A stretch of 64,000 nt of DNA from Dermatophagoides farinae. Lineage: Eukaryota > Arthropoda > Arachnida > Sarcoptiformes > Pyroglyphidae. The stretch spans positions 496,001 to 560,000 of the forward strand of contig NC_134682.1 in NCBI RefSeq assembly GCF_024713945.1. Reading direction: 5' to 3'. The translations under genes were made by a program, and so were the position numbers. Under the pieces are notes generated by a model, which searched no databases, was not told the DNA's origin, and was given only the letters and a program-made list of their open reading frames with translations. Positions within the stretch are counted from its first letter, which is position 1. Each line of letters starts with the position of its first letter. Shown piece by piece: positions 14,690 through 25,900 of this stretch.

Positions 14690-14695
14690 TTTATT
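14690..14695 (-). terminator. poly(A) signal (AATAAA) for Arpc4
   Basis: A minus-strand AATAAA lies about 230 bases past the Arpc4 stop codon. It is the first canonical signal I find downstream and is plausible as the 3' end signal. Confidence 0.45.
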
Positions 14696-14926
14696 GAAAT
14701 TCATAATGATTCATATGATGATGAAAAAATGAGAAAAAAAAATTTGACAAATGAATAATAACCGAAAAGATGAACATGCTTTTATACAAATCATTGATGC
14801 TCAGATTTTTGTTTTAATTAGGAAAAAAAATTCAATAAGGAATTTAGTGAACAAAAAAAAAAAAAAAGAATTGAGGAATATGAAATGAATATGTGTGTTT
14901 AGTTAATTTTTTTTTTTGAATTTGCA

Positions 14927-15556
14927 TTAAAATTTTTTCAAAAATTCTTCAGCAGTAATACGAGCTCGTGCATTGATTGCCAATTTCATTTCATTAATTT
15001 CTTTATCAATCTCTTCCATAAAATGTATGATGAAATCAATCAATTTATATCGATACATGGATTCGGTATGAAAATTTGTAATTAAAAATGATATATCATA
15101 ATCATATTGTGGTGATTGACCACCATCTTTGAAACCATTGATCGATGAATATGATCCGGTCGGTGTACGTTGCTGTTGTGTCAATGTTAATGTACCAACA
15201 TTTTGACCATTGGCTGTAAATGACAGATTCACTGGTTTACGTCGTAATATCACAAAATTATCAGCACGCATCATCATAAAACGGGTAAATTTATGTGCTA
15301 AAATGCTTTCAATATCATCGGCTTGTTTGATTGCAATCGATATACGAACCGAATTGATACTTGATTCGATCAATACACGTTCACGTTCATTTCTGGATAT
15401 GATCACAGGATTCAATAATAATTCTTTACTTGATCTAACTTCAATTTCTGGTTTATTGTGCCGTTCAACTACTTGTGAATTGAAATTTACCAAACAAATG
15501 GCCGCTTCCAATGTTCGCCGTACTGCCAACAAATATGGGCGAAGTGTTGCAGACAT
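14927..15556 (-). CDS. Arpc4: actin-related protein 2/3 complex subunit 4 (ARPC4, p20)
   Basis: Intronless 209-residue protein. ARPC4 dimerises with ARPC2 to form the core of the Arp2/3 complex, which nucleates branched actin filaments in the cytoplasm. The start MSATLRPYL, the block [16 protein letters not shown], the run [13 protein letters not shown], the strand [13 protein letters not shown] and the end [26 protein letters not shown] are nearly identical to the animal family. Animal ARPC4 is about 168 residues. The excess is one internal insertion: 43 residues (110-152) replace the two that normally separate RRKPV from YDISF. It carries no stop and no usable GT-AG pair that would restore the usual junction, so it appears to be translated. 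The ATG is followed directly by the conserved N-terminus. It diverges from the CFP1 gene. Confidence 0.96.
   Translation of the reverse strand: MSATLRPYLLAVRRTLEAAICLVNFNSQVVERHNKPEIEVRSSKELLLNPVIISRNERERVLIESSINSVRISIAIKQADDIESILAHKFTRFMMMRADNFVILRRKPVNLSFTANGQNVGTLTLTQQQRTPTGSYSSINGFKDGGQSPQYDYDISFLITNFHTESMYRYKLIDFIIHFMEEIDKEINEMKLAINARARITAEEFLKKF
15101..15229 (-). other. in-frame 43-codon insertion within Arpc4
   Basis: These bases encode residues 110-152 of the ARPC4 product. They are rich in Ser, Thr, Gln, Gly and Asn (for example [17 protein letters not shown]) but are not a simple repeat. Codon use resembles the rest of the exon. The conserved protein resumes exactly at YDISF. Confidence 0.85.
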
Positions 15557-16195
15557 TTTTTTTTATTTTGTTTTGTTGTAAATAAGAAAAAAAATTTTAC
15601 TTTTGGATCTAAAATATCAAAATGAAAAAAAAACCAGAAATGTAAACCAGAAATCTATTTTTATGATGAATGCAATCATACCTTTAAAAAAATGAGATGA
15701 ATTACGAAATCAAACAGATTCAATGATTGTTGATCAAATTGAAACATTGAATTACACACATGCACAAAAACCAAATGAAAAAAAAACAAACAGAATCGAG
15801 CAAACAATCATCAACGATTTGTCCACTCTTCTCCTACTATTATTATTGTATTGTATTATTTGGCAAATTTTTTTTTATAAGCCGGATATTCATTTATTAA
15901 AAAAAAGTGATCCCAATGACAATTGTCTGTGTGTGTGTGTATTAAAAACAACGAAAAGAGTGTAATATAAAGCCAAAAATGAGAAAAAAAAATTTGTCAA
16001 GAGTCAACAATGCCCAAAAACAAATACAATAATATCTGCAAACATGTCAACACCCAAAATGAAACGCGGCTTATGCCGTTCATATACAATGTTTTCAAAA
16101 AACATTCTGAGCATTTTTGTTTATATAAATTTTATTCATTGCATGCATGTGTGACAAATAGAACAAAGTTTGATTTTAAAATCAATATATCAAAA
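15557..16195. promoter_or_regulatory. divergent upstream region shared by Arpc4 and Cfp1
   Basis: The 639 bases between the two start codons must hold the promoters of both genes. A clear TATA-like element faces the + strand gene. On the minus side only a weak TTATAA-like match was seen near 15875. A run of (GT)n lies at about 15928-15940. A 62-codon open stretch in frame with CFP1 (ATG at 16010) is not taken as coding. Confidence 0.6.
16122..16130 (+). promoter_or_regulatory. TATA-box-like element of the Cfp1 gene
   Basis: TATATAAAT lies 66 bases before the ATG at 16196. A start site 28-32 bases downstream would be near 16152 and exclude the in-frame ATG at 16010, which supports the chosen start codon. 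This is an inference from spacing. Confidence 0.45.
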
Positions 16196-17921
16196 ATGGG
16201 TATCGATCAAGATGACGATGATGAATTTTTACCCGATATGCTTTCAGATGAATCTGAAGATATGGATGTATCTGATAATGATGATGACGATAGTGTTGAA
16301 CAGGAAAATTCCACCACCAACAATAACAACAAGAAAACGAATCGTAAAAAAACGGAGAAAAAGAAATATTGTCTTTGCCGTAGTTCTCGTACGGATAAAT
16401 TCATGATCATGTGTGATAAATGTAATGAATGGTTTCATGGAGATTGTGTCAAAATCACTCAATCTGAAGCGAAAAAAATGAAAGAATATTATTGCCTCAT
16501 GTGTCGTTCACAAGCGATGAATTCTGAAACGAATCGTACAACTAAAATCATGGATTCATTCGATGATCCACTCAAACATCGTATGGAAGATGATTATTCA
16601 CCTGATGATCTCGATAATGATGATGATGATGCTGATTTTCGTTTGTTGAATGAGAAAAAAACTCATAAAAGAAAATATCGTAAAAACGTATCGAAAGAAA
16701 AGCCAAAAAAATCCAATCAAAAGACAACGAAAAGAGGCCGTAAAAAAGGTCAAAGTACGAAAGCAAAAGGAAAAGGAAATCGTGGTCGTAAGAAGAATGT
16801 TGTGAAAAAATCTCAACATCGTCATGGACGATCGAAAGCACATTCGGATGAAAGTGGTGATGATAGTAAATCAATTTTACCACGTCAATGTTATGGTCCT
16901 GGTTGTATTTATGCAGCTCGTAAAGGTTCCAAATATTGTAGCGATCAATGTGGTATCAATTTGGCTGATAAACGTATAATGCTCATACTACCTCAACGAA
17001 TTAAAGAATGGCAATCAGTACCCACTGCAGCAGATGAACGTTCTAAACGTGAACTAGAGGAAATTGAACTTGAAATAATCAGAACACAGGAAAAAATGAA
17101 AGAAATTGAACAGAAAAAAATGGAATTAGATGAACTAATTTTTCGTGGTAAAAATTGTGTACCATATACCGAGCAAGAAGAAGCTGAAATATTGGAAAAT
17201 GAAAATGATACTGGTAATGATACGATCAGTTGTGTTACCTGTGCACAAGAAGTTTCGGTCAAAATGGTGAGTCAAATTTAATTCAATTTTTACGAATGCT
17301 AATCATGAATGTCTTATCTAGGCACTGAAACATATGGAACGTTGTTTCAACAAAGTTGAAAGTCAAGCTTCATTTGGATCAAATAGAAGTACAAATAATA
17401 CACTATTCTGTGAAACTTATAATCCAAGTAATAAAACCTATTGTAAAAGGTATGAATAACCTTTCTCTCTTCGATTATTTATCTAAATCCAATTTTTTTT
17501 TCGTCCAATTCTTTCCATCGAAACATCCAGACTTCGTGTTATTTGTCCTGAACACACAAAAGAACCAAGAATTCCTGATGATGAACTTTGTGGCTGTCCA
17601 TTACGATCCGACGATGATCCATTTGAAGATGAAGCGAATAATTTTTGCCGTTTATTGCGTAAAAAATGTAATCTACATTATGGCTGGGAAAAGGTTCGTC
17701 AAGCTGTATTGGATCTAGAAACATTGGAACAAATGTATAAAAATGATGAATTGATCAAAAAACAAAACAAAATACGACAAGCAATGAATAATCGTGGTGG
17801 TTTAGTACATCTTTTATTACATCAAACCAGATATGAATCTAATAATCATCATCACAATGATGGTGATGATGATGATGAAACATCAAATATGAATGATTGT
17901 GATGGTAAAATTATTGATTGA
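16196..17921 (+). CDS. CXXC1: CFP1/CXXC1 (Spp1 homologue), Set1/COMPASS subunit lacking the CXXC finger
   Basis: Three exons, 16196-17266, 17322-17449 and 17531-17921, give 529 residues; phases join cleanly. CFP1 targets the SET1 H3K4 methyltransferase complex to promoters in the nucleus. After an acidic N-terminus (5-35) comes a complete C4HC3 PHD finger: Cys59, 61, 73, 76, His81, Cys84, 100, 103. Residues 154-205 are highly basic with two RGRKK motifs (180-184, 196-200). From Arg230 on, RQCYGPGC, GSKYCSDQCG and ILPQRIKEWQ match the CFP1 family, followed by a coiled coil (about 281-318), a C2HC-type knuckle (SCVTC...HMERC) and the C-terminal Set1-interaction region (YNPSNKTYCKR, CPEHTKEP, GCPL, CNLHYGWEKVR, NNRGGL..LLHQT). 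There is no Cys between 103 and 232, so the CXXC DNA-binding finger normally found there is absent. Two AATAAA signals follow the stop. Confidence 0.93.
17267..17321 (+). other. Cfp1 intron 1 (55 bases, phase 0)
   Basis: Donor GTGAGT directly follows the Met357 codon. Acceptor TTATCTAG precedes GCACTG, restoring the family motif M-ALKHMERC. Confidence 0.93.
17450..17530 (+). other. Cfp1 intron 2 (81 bases, phase 2)
   Basis: Donor GTATGA follows AAAAG; acceptor ACATCCAG precedes ACTTCG. Splicing forms an AGA Arg codon inside the conserved YCKR-LRVICPEH block. Confidence 0.93.
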
Positions 17922-17960
17922 TTTGAATCCAAAACAAAATATCATATCATAATTTCTGTA

Positions 17961-17966
17961 AATAAA
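17961..17966 (+). terminator. poly(A) signal of Cfp1 (proximal)
   Basis: AATAAA lies 40 bases past the CFP1 stop codon. Confidence 0.5.
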
Positions 17967-18054
17967 TTCATAAATTCATCGTTATCAATGTTTGAATGTC
18001 AAATGTTGAACTTGATCATTTGTAATTTGTCAAATCTTGTTTATGTGAAATGTT

Positions 18055-18060
18055 AATAAA
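18055..18060 (+). terminator. poly(A) signal of Cfp1 (distal)
   Basis: A second AATAAA lies 134 bases past the stop. Either or both may be used. Confidence 0.45.
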
Positions 18061-19539
18061 CTCGACATACATACATATCTTTGATGATTGTCGTCAGTAT
18101 ATTGTAAACTAAACGTCAACCATCATATATCATTCAATTCAAGAAAATTCAAAGTTTGCCTACACAATTTTTGGATGTTGTTTTTTTTTTGTATTTCTGC
18201 CAACATCATCAACAACAACAACGACAACTTATCGTAATTATTACCATCACGTCTAAAGATGTATCTAATCAACAAAACTAAACATTGAAATTTTAAAAAT
18301 GGGCACCAAGATTCCTTCATGATGATGATGATGATGATGATTATAATTGAAATTTGTTAATGAAAATTTGATTACAAACACAAAATTGATTAAAACAACA
18401 ACAAAAAAAATTTCGAATGTAAATTCCTTATGGGCGCCCACTTTCAATAATGTTCAGCAGCAAGTAGAAAAAAAACATATGATCAAAAGCAACAAGTGCT
18501 TACGCACACGCACACGCAAAACAAAAAAAAATTTCTTATGAAATGTGAAATTTTGCTATCTTTTTTTTATTATAATTAAAAAAAACACATTCAAGTTCTT
18601 AGTATATGCGACAATGTTCTTCTCAAACCATTAAGAGGATACTACTGATGATGATGATGATGATGGACGATGGCTACGAATGTTTTGTCCATAAATGGCC
18701 AAAATGATGGTTTCTTTCTGTTGTTGTTGTTGTTGTTGTGGATCTAATCTGGATCGATTTTGATGAAAAGTTGTGGGAGAGAAATTGCTTAAAATTTTTT
18801 TTTTGTTTTTGTTTTTGTTCATATTATTATAATTATCAAATGACGCCGTTATTATTCGTGATTTTGTGGAAAAAAAGGCCAACCAAATGTCGAAATCGTT
18901 TTTTGTTTGTTTGATGTCGATGATCGACAAAATTTTTTTTTTTTTTTTTTTGCTTCATTCATGATGATAACTGTATTTGCATTCATTGTGGATGATAAAC
19001 AATATTTCGATCGTGCTATCGAATGAACAAGAAAAAAAACGTAAAACAGATGCTTTATTTCATTTGTTTTTCGAAAATTGAAATCCATTTTTTTCAACCT
19101 TGTTTAGTTTGACCGTCAAAACACAACAACAACAAAAAACAAAACAGTTACAATGTGACCTCGGTAAAGACAATCGATGCTGAGCTCAGATGATGAACTG
19201 AATGGCCAAATTATAGAGAACAAAAAACAGATTTCCGTTCTGTTAACATATATATCGATACTATCGATAATTTGTTTTGTTTTTGTTTTGTTCGAATTCT
19301 TGACAACATGATGATCAAGCTGTGGTTACGCGTACAGGTGTTGTTGGTACACATTGGAACACATCAAGTCGTGATTAGAAAAATTTTCTTATTTCAAAAT
19401 CACCGATTATCATTATCATTGAACAAACAAAAAGAAAAGAAAAAAATTTTCTCAATTGAAACATACAGAAGCAGAATAATAAAAGAAAAAAAATTCAATT
19501 GAACCGGAAATGAATTGGATTTTTTTTCGAGAAAATGAA

Positions 19540-19545
19540 TTTATT
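19540..19545 (-). terminator. poly(A) signal candidate of the PDZ gene
   Basis: A minus-strand AATAAA lies about 330 bases past the stop at 19878. It supports, weakly, that exon 4 is the terminal coding exon. Confidence 0.35.
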
Positions 19546-19877
19546 TTATTTTCAAAAAAAGGAGGCAATCTTTGTCTATCTGTGTAATGTTTGTTACATC
19601 ACTGATTTAGAAACAATGATTATGAATGTCTTGTATATATACAAATAACAACAACATATATGTTTGCGAGATCCATCAGAATTTAAACAAATTGAAAAAA
19701 ATAGATGATGATGATGAAAGGATGATAATGAATGAAATGATAGCGTTGTCGTCGTTGTCTTTTCTAAATATTGATGAGTTTTCTGTGTGTGTGTGTGTGT
19801 ACACATATCACGAATATCACGACATTTTTTTTGTCTTGTGTTTTTATCATGGACCAATTTTCGAATGAATATCATTA

Positions 19878-19983
19878 TTATTTACCGGTAATCAAATCTA
19901 GATCAAAACATGATCTGGATAATGCACCGCCGCCGCCGCCGCCGCCACCACCACCACTACCATTAGCGATTGAAGATGAATAG
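19878..19983 (-). CDS. exon 4 (probable terminal exon) of the PDZ scaffold gene
   Basis: Acceptor TTATCTAG joins exon 3 in frame. The exon encodes a Ser-rich start, a run of ten Gly from GGC/GGT codons, then [15 protein letters not shown] and stop. A possible donor GTAAAT lies three codons before the stop, so a further exon is possible, but the short distance to AATAAA favours an end here. Confidence 0.6.
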
Positions 19984-22900
19984 CTAGATAATTTTTCAAT
20001 TTTATAAACCAAAATGAAACATTTTTTTGACCTAGATAAACATTCTTTTCATTCATCTTAATGATAAAATACATACCATTTATTTGAAAATTTCATTGCT
20101 GAATTTAGCCGCAATATTCGTAATACAATTTCTCCTTGTTTGACACGTTTAAACATTTGTAACACTTCACCATGTGTTAGATTGTCAGTTGATTGGCCAT
20201 TGATCGACAATATCTGATCACCTGTATATAGTTTTTTTTTATAAAAAAAAACAGAGAGAAAAGAAAAAAAAATTAGCCACAACGAATATATAACAAGATG
20301 AATAACGAAAAAAAGGCAATTTATCAAAATGTCAACAGATGACAAACACAAGAATACGATGTGTTGCATGTGCATATATAAAATTCAAACATGTGTCAAC
20401 AACAGCATCTACAACAACAACAACAAAAAAATTCAACTCACCTTCAGAAAGTTGGCCTGATTCAGCTGCTTGACCTTCAGGAAAAACAGTTTTAACATAG
20501 ATGGCCATTTCACCTCTTGGTGAATCGATACCACCAACAATAGAAAAACCAAGTGCTTTACAATCTGGTCCTTTTTTAAATGTAATTGTTTGCGGTTGTG
20601 ATTCTAAACTAATTTGATGATTATAATTCAGATGATGATGGCCATTTTGTTGTTGTTCGGCCAAAACTTTTGGATTCAATGTCATCGAATGTTGTTGTTG
20701 TTGTTTGCTATAATGATTATTATCATGATGGCTAGATTGTCGATTCATTCTAACATAGATACGGTTACTACCACCATTACCACCAGCACCATTATTATTA
20801 TTCGATTTGCCATAATTTTCACAACTAGAACCACCGATATTATTATTATTATCTTGTATCGATGGAAATATGATCGGTTGCAGCATTGTTGGCGATAGCA
20901 AACTTTCAGCATAACTAATACACGAATCTTTTGATGTTTGATTCGATTGTTTATGTTGTAGATCACCATCAACATGGTCACCATTGGATTTTTTCGTTTC
21001 AACCATCATATTCATGGTTGTCGTGTTGTTGTTTATCAAATTCAATTGTTTAGGTTTATTTGTTCGTGGTAATGTACATAATGCTTGGCTCAATGGAGAT
21101 ATTGAACCATTGTCAATTATCGATCGATTGTTATTATTATGATGAATAAATTGTTGATAATAATAATGATTTGGATTTTGTTGTTGTTGTTGGTTGACCT
21201 GTTGTACTTGAAGCTGTTTAAAGGCAACATATGGATTATATAAACGATCTTGATGTTGTCTTGTCGTCATTGTAGCCGCTGCTGTAGATGCAATTGGTTG
21301 TGAATATTGCACTGTAGTATTATTGTTATTGTTTGGGCCACTAAAATGTCCATAAATTGAATTACCAGCAACATTATTTAATGATATATAACGTAATTTA
21401 CATGCAGATGCAGATGATGAATTATCCGATCGATCATTTTTATTATTGGCAATAATATGTACTTTTTTAGTGGTACTATTATTGTTATTTGGTCCAGATA
21501 AATCATTTGGTACTGATATCGATGATGACATATTACCAATTGATTTGGAACGAATTTTTGGTGTACGCATAATATTATAATCATCATAATCAATGATAAT
21601 ATCGTCATTATTATTGTTATTTGTTTCATGATGATTGCCATTTTTATTTTTATTCGAAGCTGTAGTCGATATTGATGATGTTGAATAGGACGTCGGTAAT
21701 GTATGATTTTTATTATTAGATTTTCTTGTCATCGTTGTATTGTTGTTGTTGTTGTTGTTGATTTTACGATTCAACAATGATGCTAAACGTGCACCAAGTG
21801 ATTTTTTCGATTTAGACGGTGCAGATGTAGATCTTGTCAACGTTGATGTTGATGATGATTGAATATTATTATCATTATTCCCTGGTGTGATTGATGATGA
21901 TTGCGAAGCGTTGTTGTTTGTTATAGAGGTAGGCATAGATTTTTCCAATAATTTTTTATTATTACGACAATCATCATTTGAAATGGTTATCAATGCCATT
22001 TTATCCAGATCAATTTCACCACTTAATTGATGATTTGTCGATGATGATGATGTTGATGATGGTGGTGGTGGCAATGGTTGTATAGTTGCTGTTGATGAAT
22101 ATAATTGTTTTGGATTCTGATAAATTGCCGAATATAATTGTTGTGGTTGTCCAGTTGATGATGATGATGATGACGATGATGGTGTTGTAATAATCAATGA
22201 ACGTTGTTTAACAAGAACAATTCGAACAAGTTTTTCTGGCGATTTCAAATGATGTAATGCATCGTTCACATTCAATCCACGTAATAATATTCCATTGATT
22301 GTTAGTACTTCATCATTTTTTTCAATTTGACCACATCTGTGTTGGAAAATAGAGAAAAAAAATTCGTTATTACATAAATCAAGAAAGGTGACGAAAAAAA
22401 GGTGTATATTTGACCATTTGAAATGGTGTTACCAAGTGAAATTCAATATAAAACAAACATTGACAGATTCGGTTGAAAATTCGAGTCATTAACACACACT
22501 CACACACACACAGACAAACAGTGGTACATTATCATTGGTATGTGACAAAGACGAACGATGATTAGATCAGTGTTCGTAAAGTGAAACAACAACAAAAAAA
22601 ATGAAAAATAAAAAGTCAAAAACTTATAGATAGTCGTCGTTGTCATCAGAATGAATCTAAAAACGAATCACATTTTGGATGAATGTGAATTCCTAAAGAA
22701 AAAAAAAGAAAGAAAAAAAGCAGAAGCACAGGTTTGGCGACAAGATAGAAAATGGACAATTTCAAAAAAAAAAAAAAATTCAATGCCTTGATGATGATGA
22801 TGTTATGGAGAAGATTAAAATTGCCGTTGATGATTTGAATTCGATCAGTAAAAAAAAACCAAAATGTGAAAGTGAGTAAAAAAAAAATGAACATAAATCA

Positions 22901-25900
22901 AGCTCTCGCTTTGCCCTCCATGCTGTAAACACCGCATACCATCATGGATTTGAAAAAATTTTCAAAATTGATTATGACAAAGATGAACATTGGTCATTTG
23001 TGTGAGCGAACAAAAAAAACAAACATAAATCAATTGTCAAAGTCGAAAAAAAGAAGGTCAAAGTGTATGTCAATATGCGGTGAATAGAGAGCAAAAAAAA
23101 ACTACTACCACTATATTTATATTGTATGAATATGAAAGAAACAAAAAAAAAGACTGAAAGTTTTAAATGTTTCAAAAAATTCATCAACAACAAATCAGAT
23201 CATTTCCGAAAATAGGATGAAAACAACGAATATAATAATAAATAAATCCATGACGAGATTTTAAAATTACATTGTTATACCTGAAACCAAAAAACAATCA
23301 TATATGATTATAATATGAATGAATGAAACAACACACACAAAAAAAACAAAACACAAAAACAATAGATGAAAAGGATTGAAATTTAATTTTTTTTAATGAA
23401 TCATCATCATCATCATCATCATTATCATTATGAATTATGTTGATATATTTGATCCGGATAATGATCCATAATAATCACTTATATATCAGCCTGTATCCAC
23501 AGTCATGGATGGATGAATGAATGAATGAATGATTTTTTTTTCGTTCGGAAAGAAAAAGACTATTGTGATTGAATTTTCAATCCTTTATTTTGGTTTTTTC
23601 ATCATCATCATCATCATCATCATCTTATTTTAGATGTTGATGATTAGAAATTATCAACCCTCTTTGAAAAAAAAAATAAATAAAGCTTTCTAGATGCACA
23701 AAGCAAGAGACACGGACAAATTCAACAAAAAAAAAAATGAACAAGTTTTACAGGTTGTTCACAGTGTGAAAAAAATGGTAAAAAAAAATCTTAAACACCT
23801 GAAGGTATTTTTTTCTCTCTCTCTCATTTGAGGGTTTCAATGCAGATAAAAAAAACAGCAGTCAAACATAGAGTAGGTTAATAGGGATTTTTTTTGTTCG
23901 TTTGGGAGCCATGTCTATTTCTACAAGGAAGGTAGTAGTATTATGATAATAATAATTTTTTATTGTATAAATGGATGATTCATCCATCCATTCAACTGAG
24001 TTATCGCATGCCACACCATTTCATTATTGTCCATGATGATGATGAGTAATCAGGTGAACTATACAAGAATCAATGTATTTTGGCAGTTGAGAGTGAAAGA
24101 GTTGAGGATAGGTTGCAATCGTATAATGAAATTGAACGATATGAATGACAACACCCGACGAGTGTGTGTGTTTGTTTGTTCAGCTTCAATTGAAAATTTT
24201 TGATTCTAAAAATTAAATTATGAAAAAAAATGGGTGAAAGTTTTTTTTAAGGTTTTTTTTTCCAATGGTAAAATCATCATCTCCAACCAGATGATAATAA
24301 TACAACAGTGGGGGGACAGAAAAAAAATGACGGATGAAAATGAACAGTTTTCCATTTTTTTCAATTTGATATAAATTAAATAAATTAAAAATCAACGATG
24401 TGTTCAATGCCAAAAAACGAAGACGAAGAAGAAATTGAAAAATTGAATCAAAAAAAAAAAATTTCATAAAATTAATATACCCACCACGAAGAAGAAGAAA
24501 GATTCAAAATGAAATCTGAAACTATCAAGCACAGTGCACTAAGAAACAAAATGAAAATCAAACTTGATGGTTTTCAACAACATCAGCAACTACAACTGAA
24601 TCGAATGGTTCATTAACTTTCACTTTCACCAATCGACAATGATTACAGAAAACGATAGAAAAACAAAAATATAAAAATTCTGGAATTCCAAAAGGAATTT
24701 TTTTTCGTCAGAAAAAAAAGCGATTCACATATATATGAAATATAATAACCGAATCAGCAGAAATTCATTTTTTTTTTGTTTGAAGTACATTAAAAAAAAT
24801 AACACAAAACTTCGAAATCAGAAAAAAAAACATCAAGACTGATTGAACAAATGATCGTTTCAATACGAAATCAATTTCAATAATGAAACGAAAAAAAAAA
24901 TTAATAATAATCATATATACGCTTAATAGTAAAATTTCCATTTCTCTTCTGTTTCACTCACATGGATCGATCCAAAAAGACATACATGCAAACACATGGA
25001 AATCGACAACAACAACAACAACAACAACATTTGGTGTCTGTGTGGTTCTCAACGAGATAAAATGAAAAAAAACCATACATAAACGCGCCACTTTCATCAA
25101 TGAAACTTTTTTTTTGCATCAAGATGATGTTAATTTTTTTTTCTTTTTTGCACTTTCCAGACAGACTGACATTAATATCGAATCAGTACTGCTAATGATA
25201 ATGATGATGATGATGATGATATTGGAACTAATAAAGCAAATATCAGCATTTCATATCAATCAATTGATTTGGATGCAACAAACGATTTATGTAAAAGTTA
25301 TAATTTGATTTAAATAATAATGATGATGATGATGATGATGATGATGGAAATGATTGGCGTTGAAAAGTTGTTGTTGTTGTTGAGTCAAGAAAAAAAACAA
25401 AATTGATTGTAAATTAGAAACATCCAATGAAAATGAAAGTAAAATGCTACAAAAAAAAGTTCAAGAGAAAATAACTCCAGGTGAATATATATTGGCCAAC
25501 AAAAAAAAATAGGAAGCAATTGATCGAAACAAAACTGATCGCGTCATTTGAATTGAAATAAGAAAAAAAGTAGAAGAAATTCAAATTGGAATTGAATTAC
25601 ACCAATCAATTTGTTGAGAGTAGAAGAGAGAGAGAGAGAGAGAATGGAAAAATTTTCAACTTGATAGACAACAACCACTATTCATTTCAATTGATTCACT
25701 TGATCGATTCGATTTGATCTATTAATAAAAATTTCTTTTTTGTTTTGTTTTTGCTTTTGCAAATAGTCAAACAATTGAAATAGACAAATTAATCAACCGT
25801 TTTTTAAACCAGCATACTCATTATCATCATCATCATAATTTCCGTTTCAATTTTATGACAATTTAATGATGATAATTATCCTCAGTGTGTGTGAGTGTGT

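Larger units (their letters stand above)
13875..14926. other. convergent intergenic region between the MAM gene and Arpc4
   Basis: This holds the 3' UTRs of two genes transcribed towards each other. It contains a (CAT)n array at 14202-14229, several CA runs and a candidate poly(A) signal for the minus-strand gene. No coding frame can be supported. Confidence 0.6.
17922..19877. other. convergent intergenic region between Cfp1 and the PDZ gene
   Basis: This holds the 3' ends of both genes. A minus-strand open stretch at 18631-18930 contains poly-Gln and poly-Ser from CAA and ATC repeats; it could be an alternative 3' exon of the PDZ gene but has no acceptor with a good pyrimidine tract in a compatible frame. 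A run of 19-20 T lies near 18932-18951. Confidence 0.5.

Noticed and set aside
15210-15581. Plus-strand frame of 123 codons
   Set aside because: It is the antisense shadow of Arpc4.
16010-16195. 62-codon N-terminal extension of CFP1 from the ATG at 16010
   Set aside because: It is in frame and open, but has no resemblance to CFP1 N-termini, and a TATA-like element at 16122-16130 lies inside it. The ATG at 16196 has a good context and starts the usual acidic segment.
18631-18930. Minus-strand frame with poly-Gln and poly-Ser as last exon of the PDZ gene
   Set aside because: The best-looking acceptor (CGATCCAG) gives an immediate stop with the available phases, and the in-frame alternative (TTTTAAG) lacks a pyrimidine tract. 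Possible as an alternative exon, but not supported.
19771-19983. Plus-strand frame with a poly-Pro run
   Set aside because: It is the shadow of the Gly-coding exon 4 of the minus-strand PDZ gene, whose splice sites and phase fit.
20614-20898. Ile/Met/Thr-rich frames opposite PDZ exon 2
   Set aside because: Shadow of the conserved minus-strand exon, composed of translated repeats.
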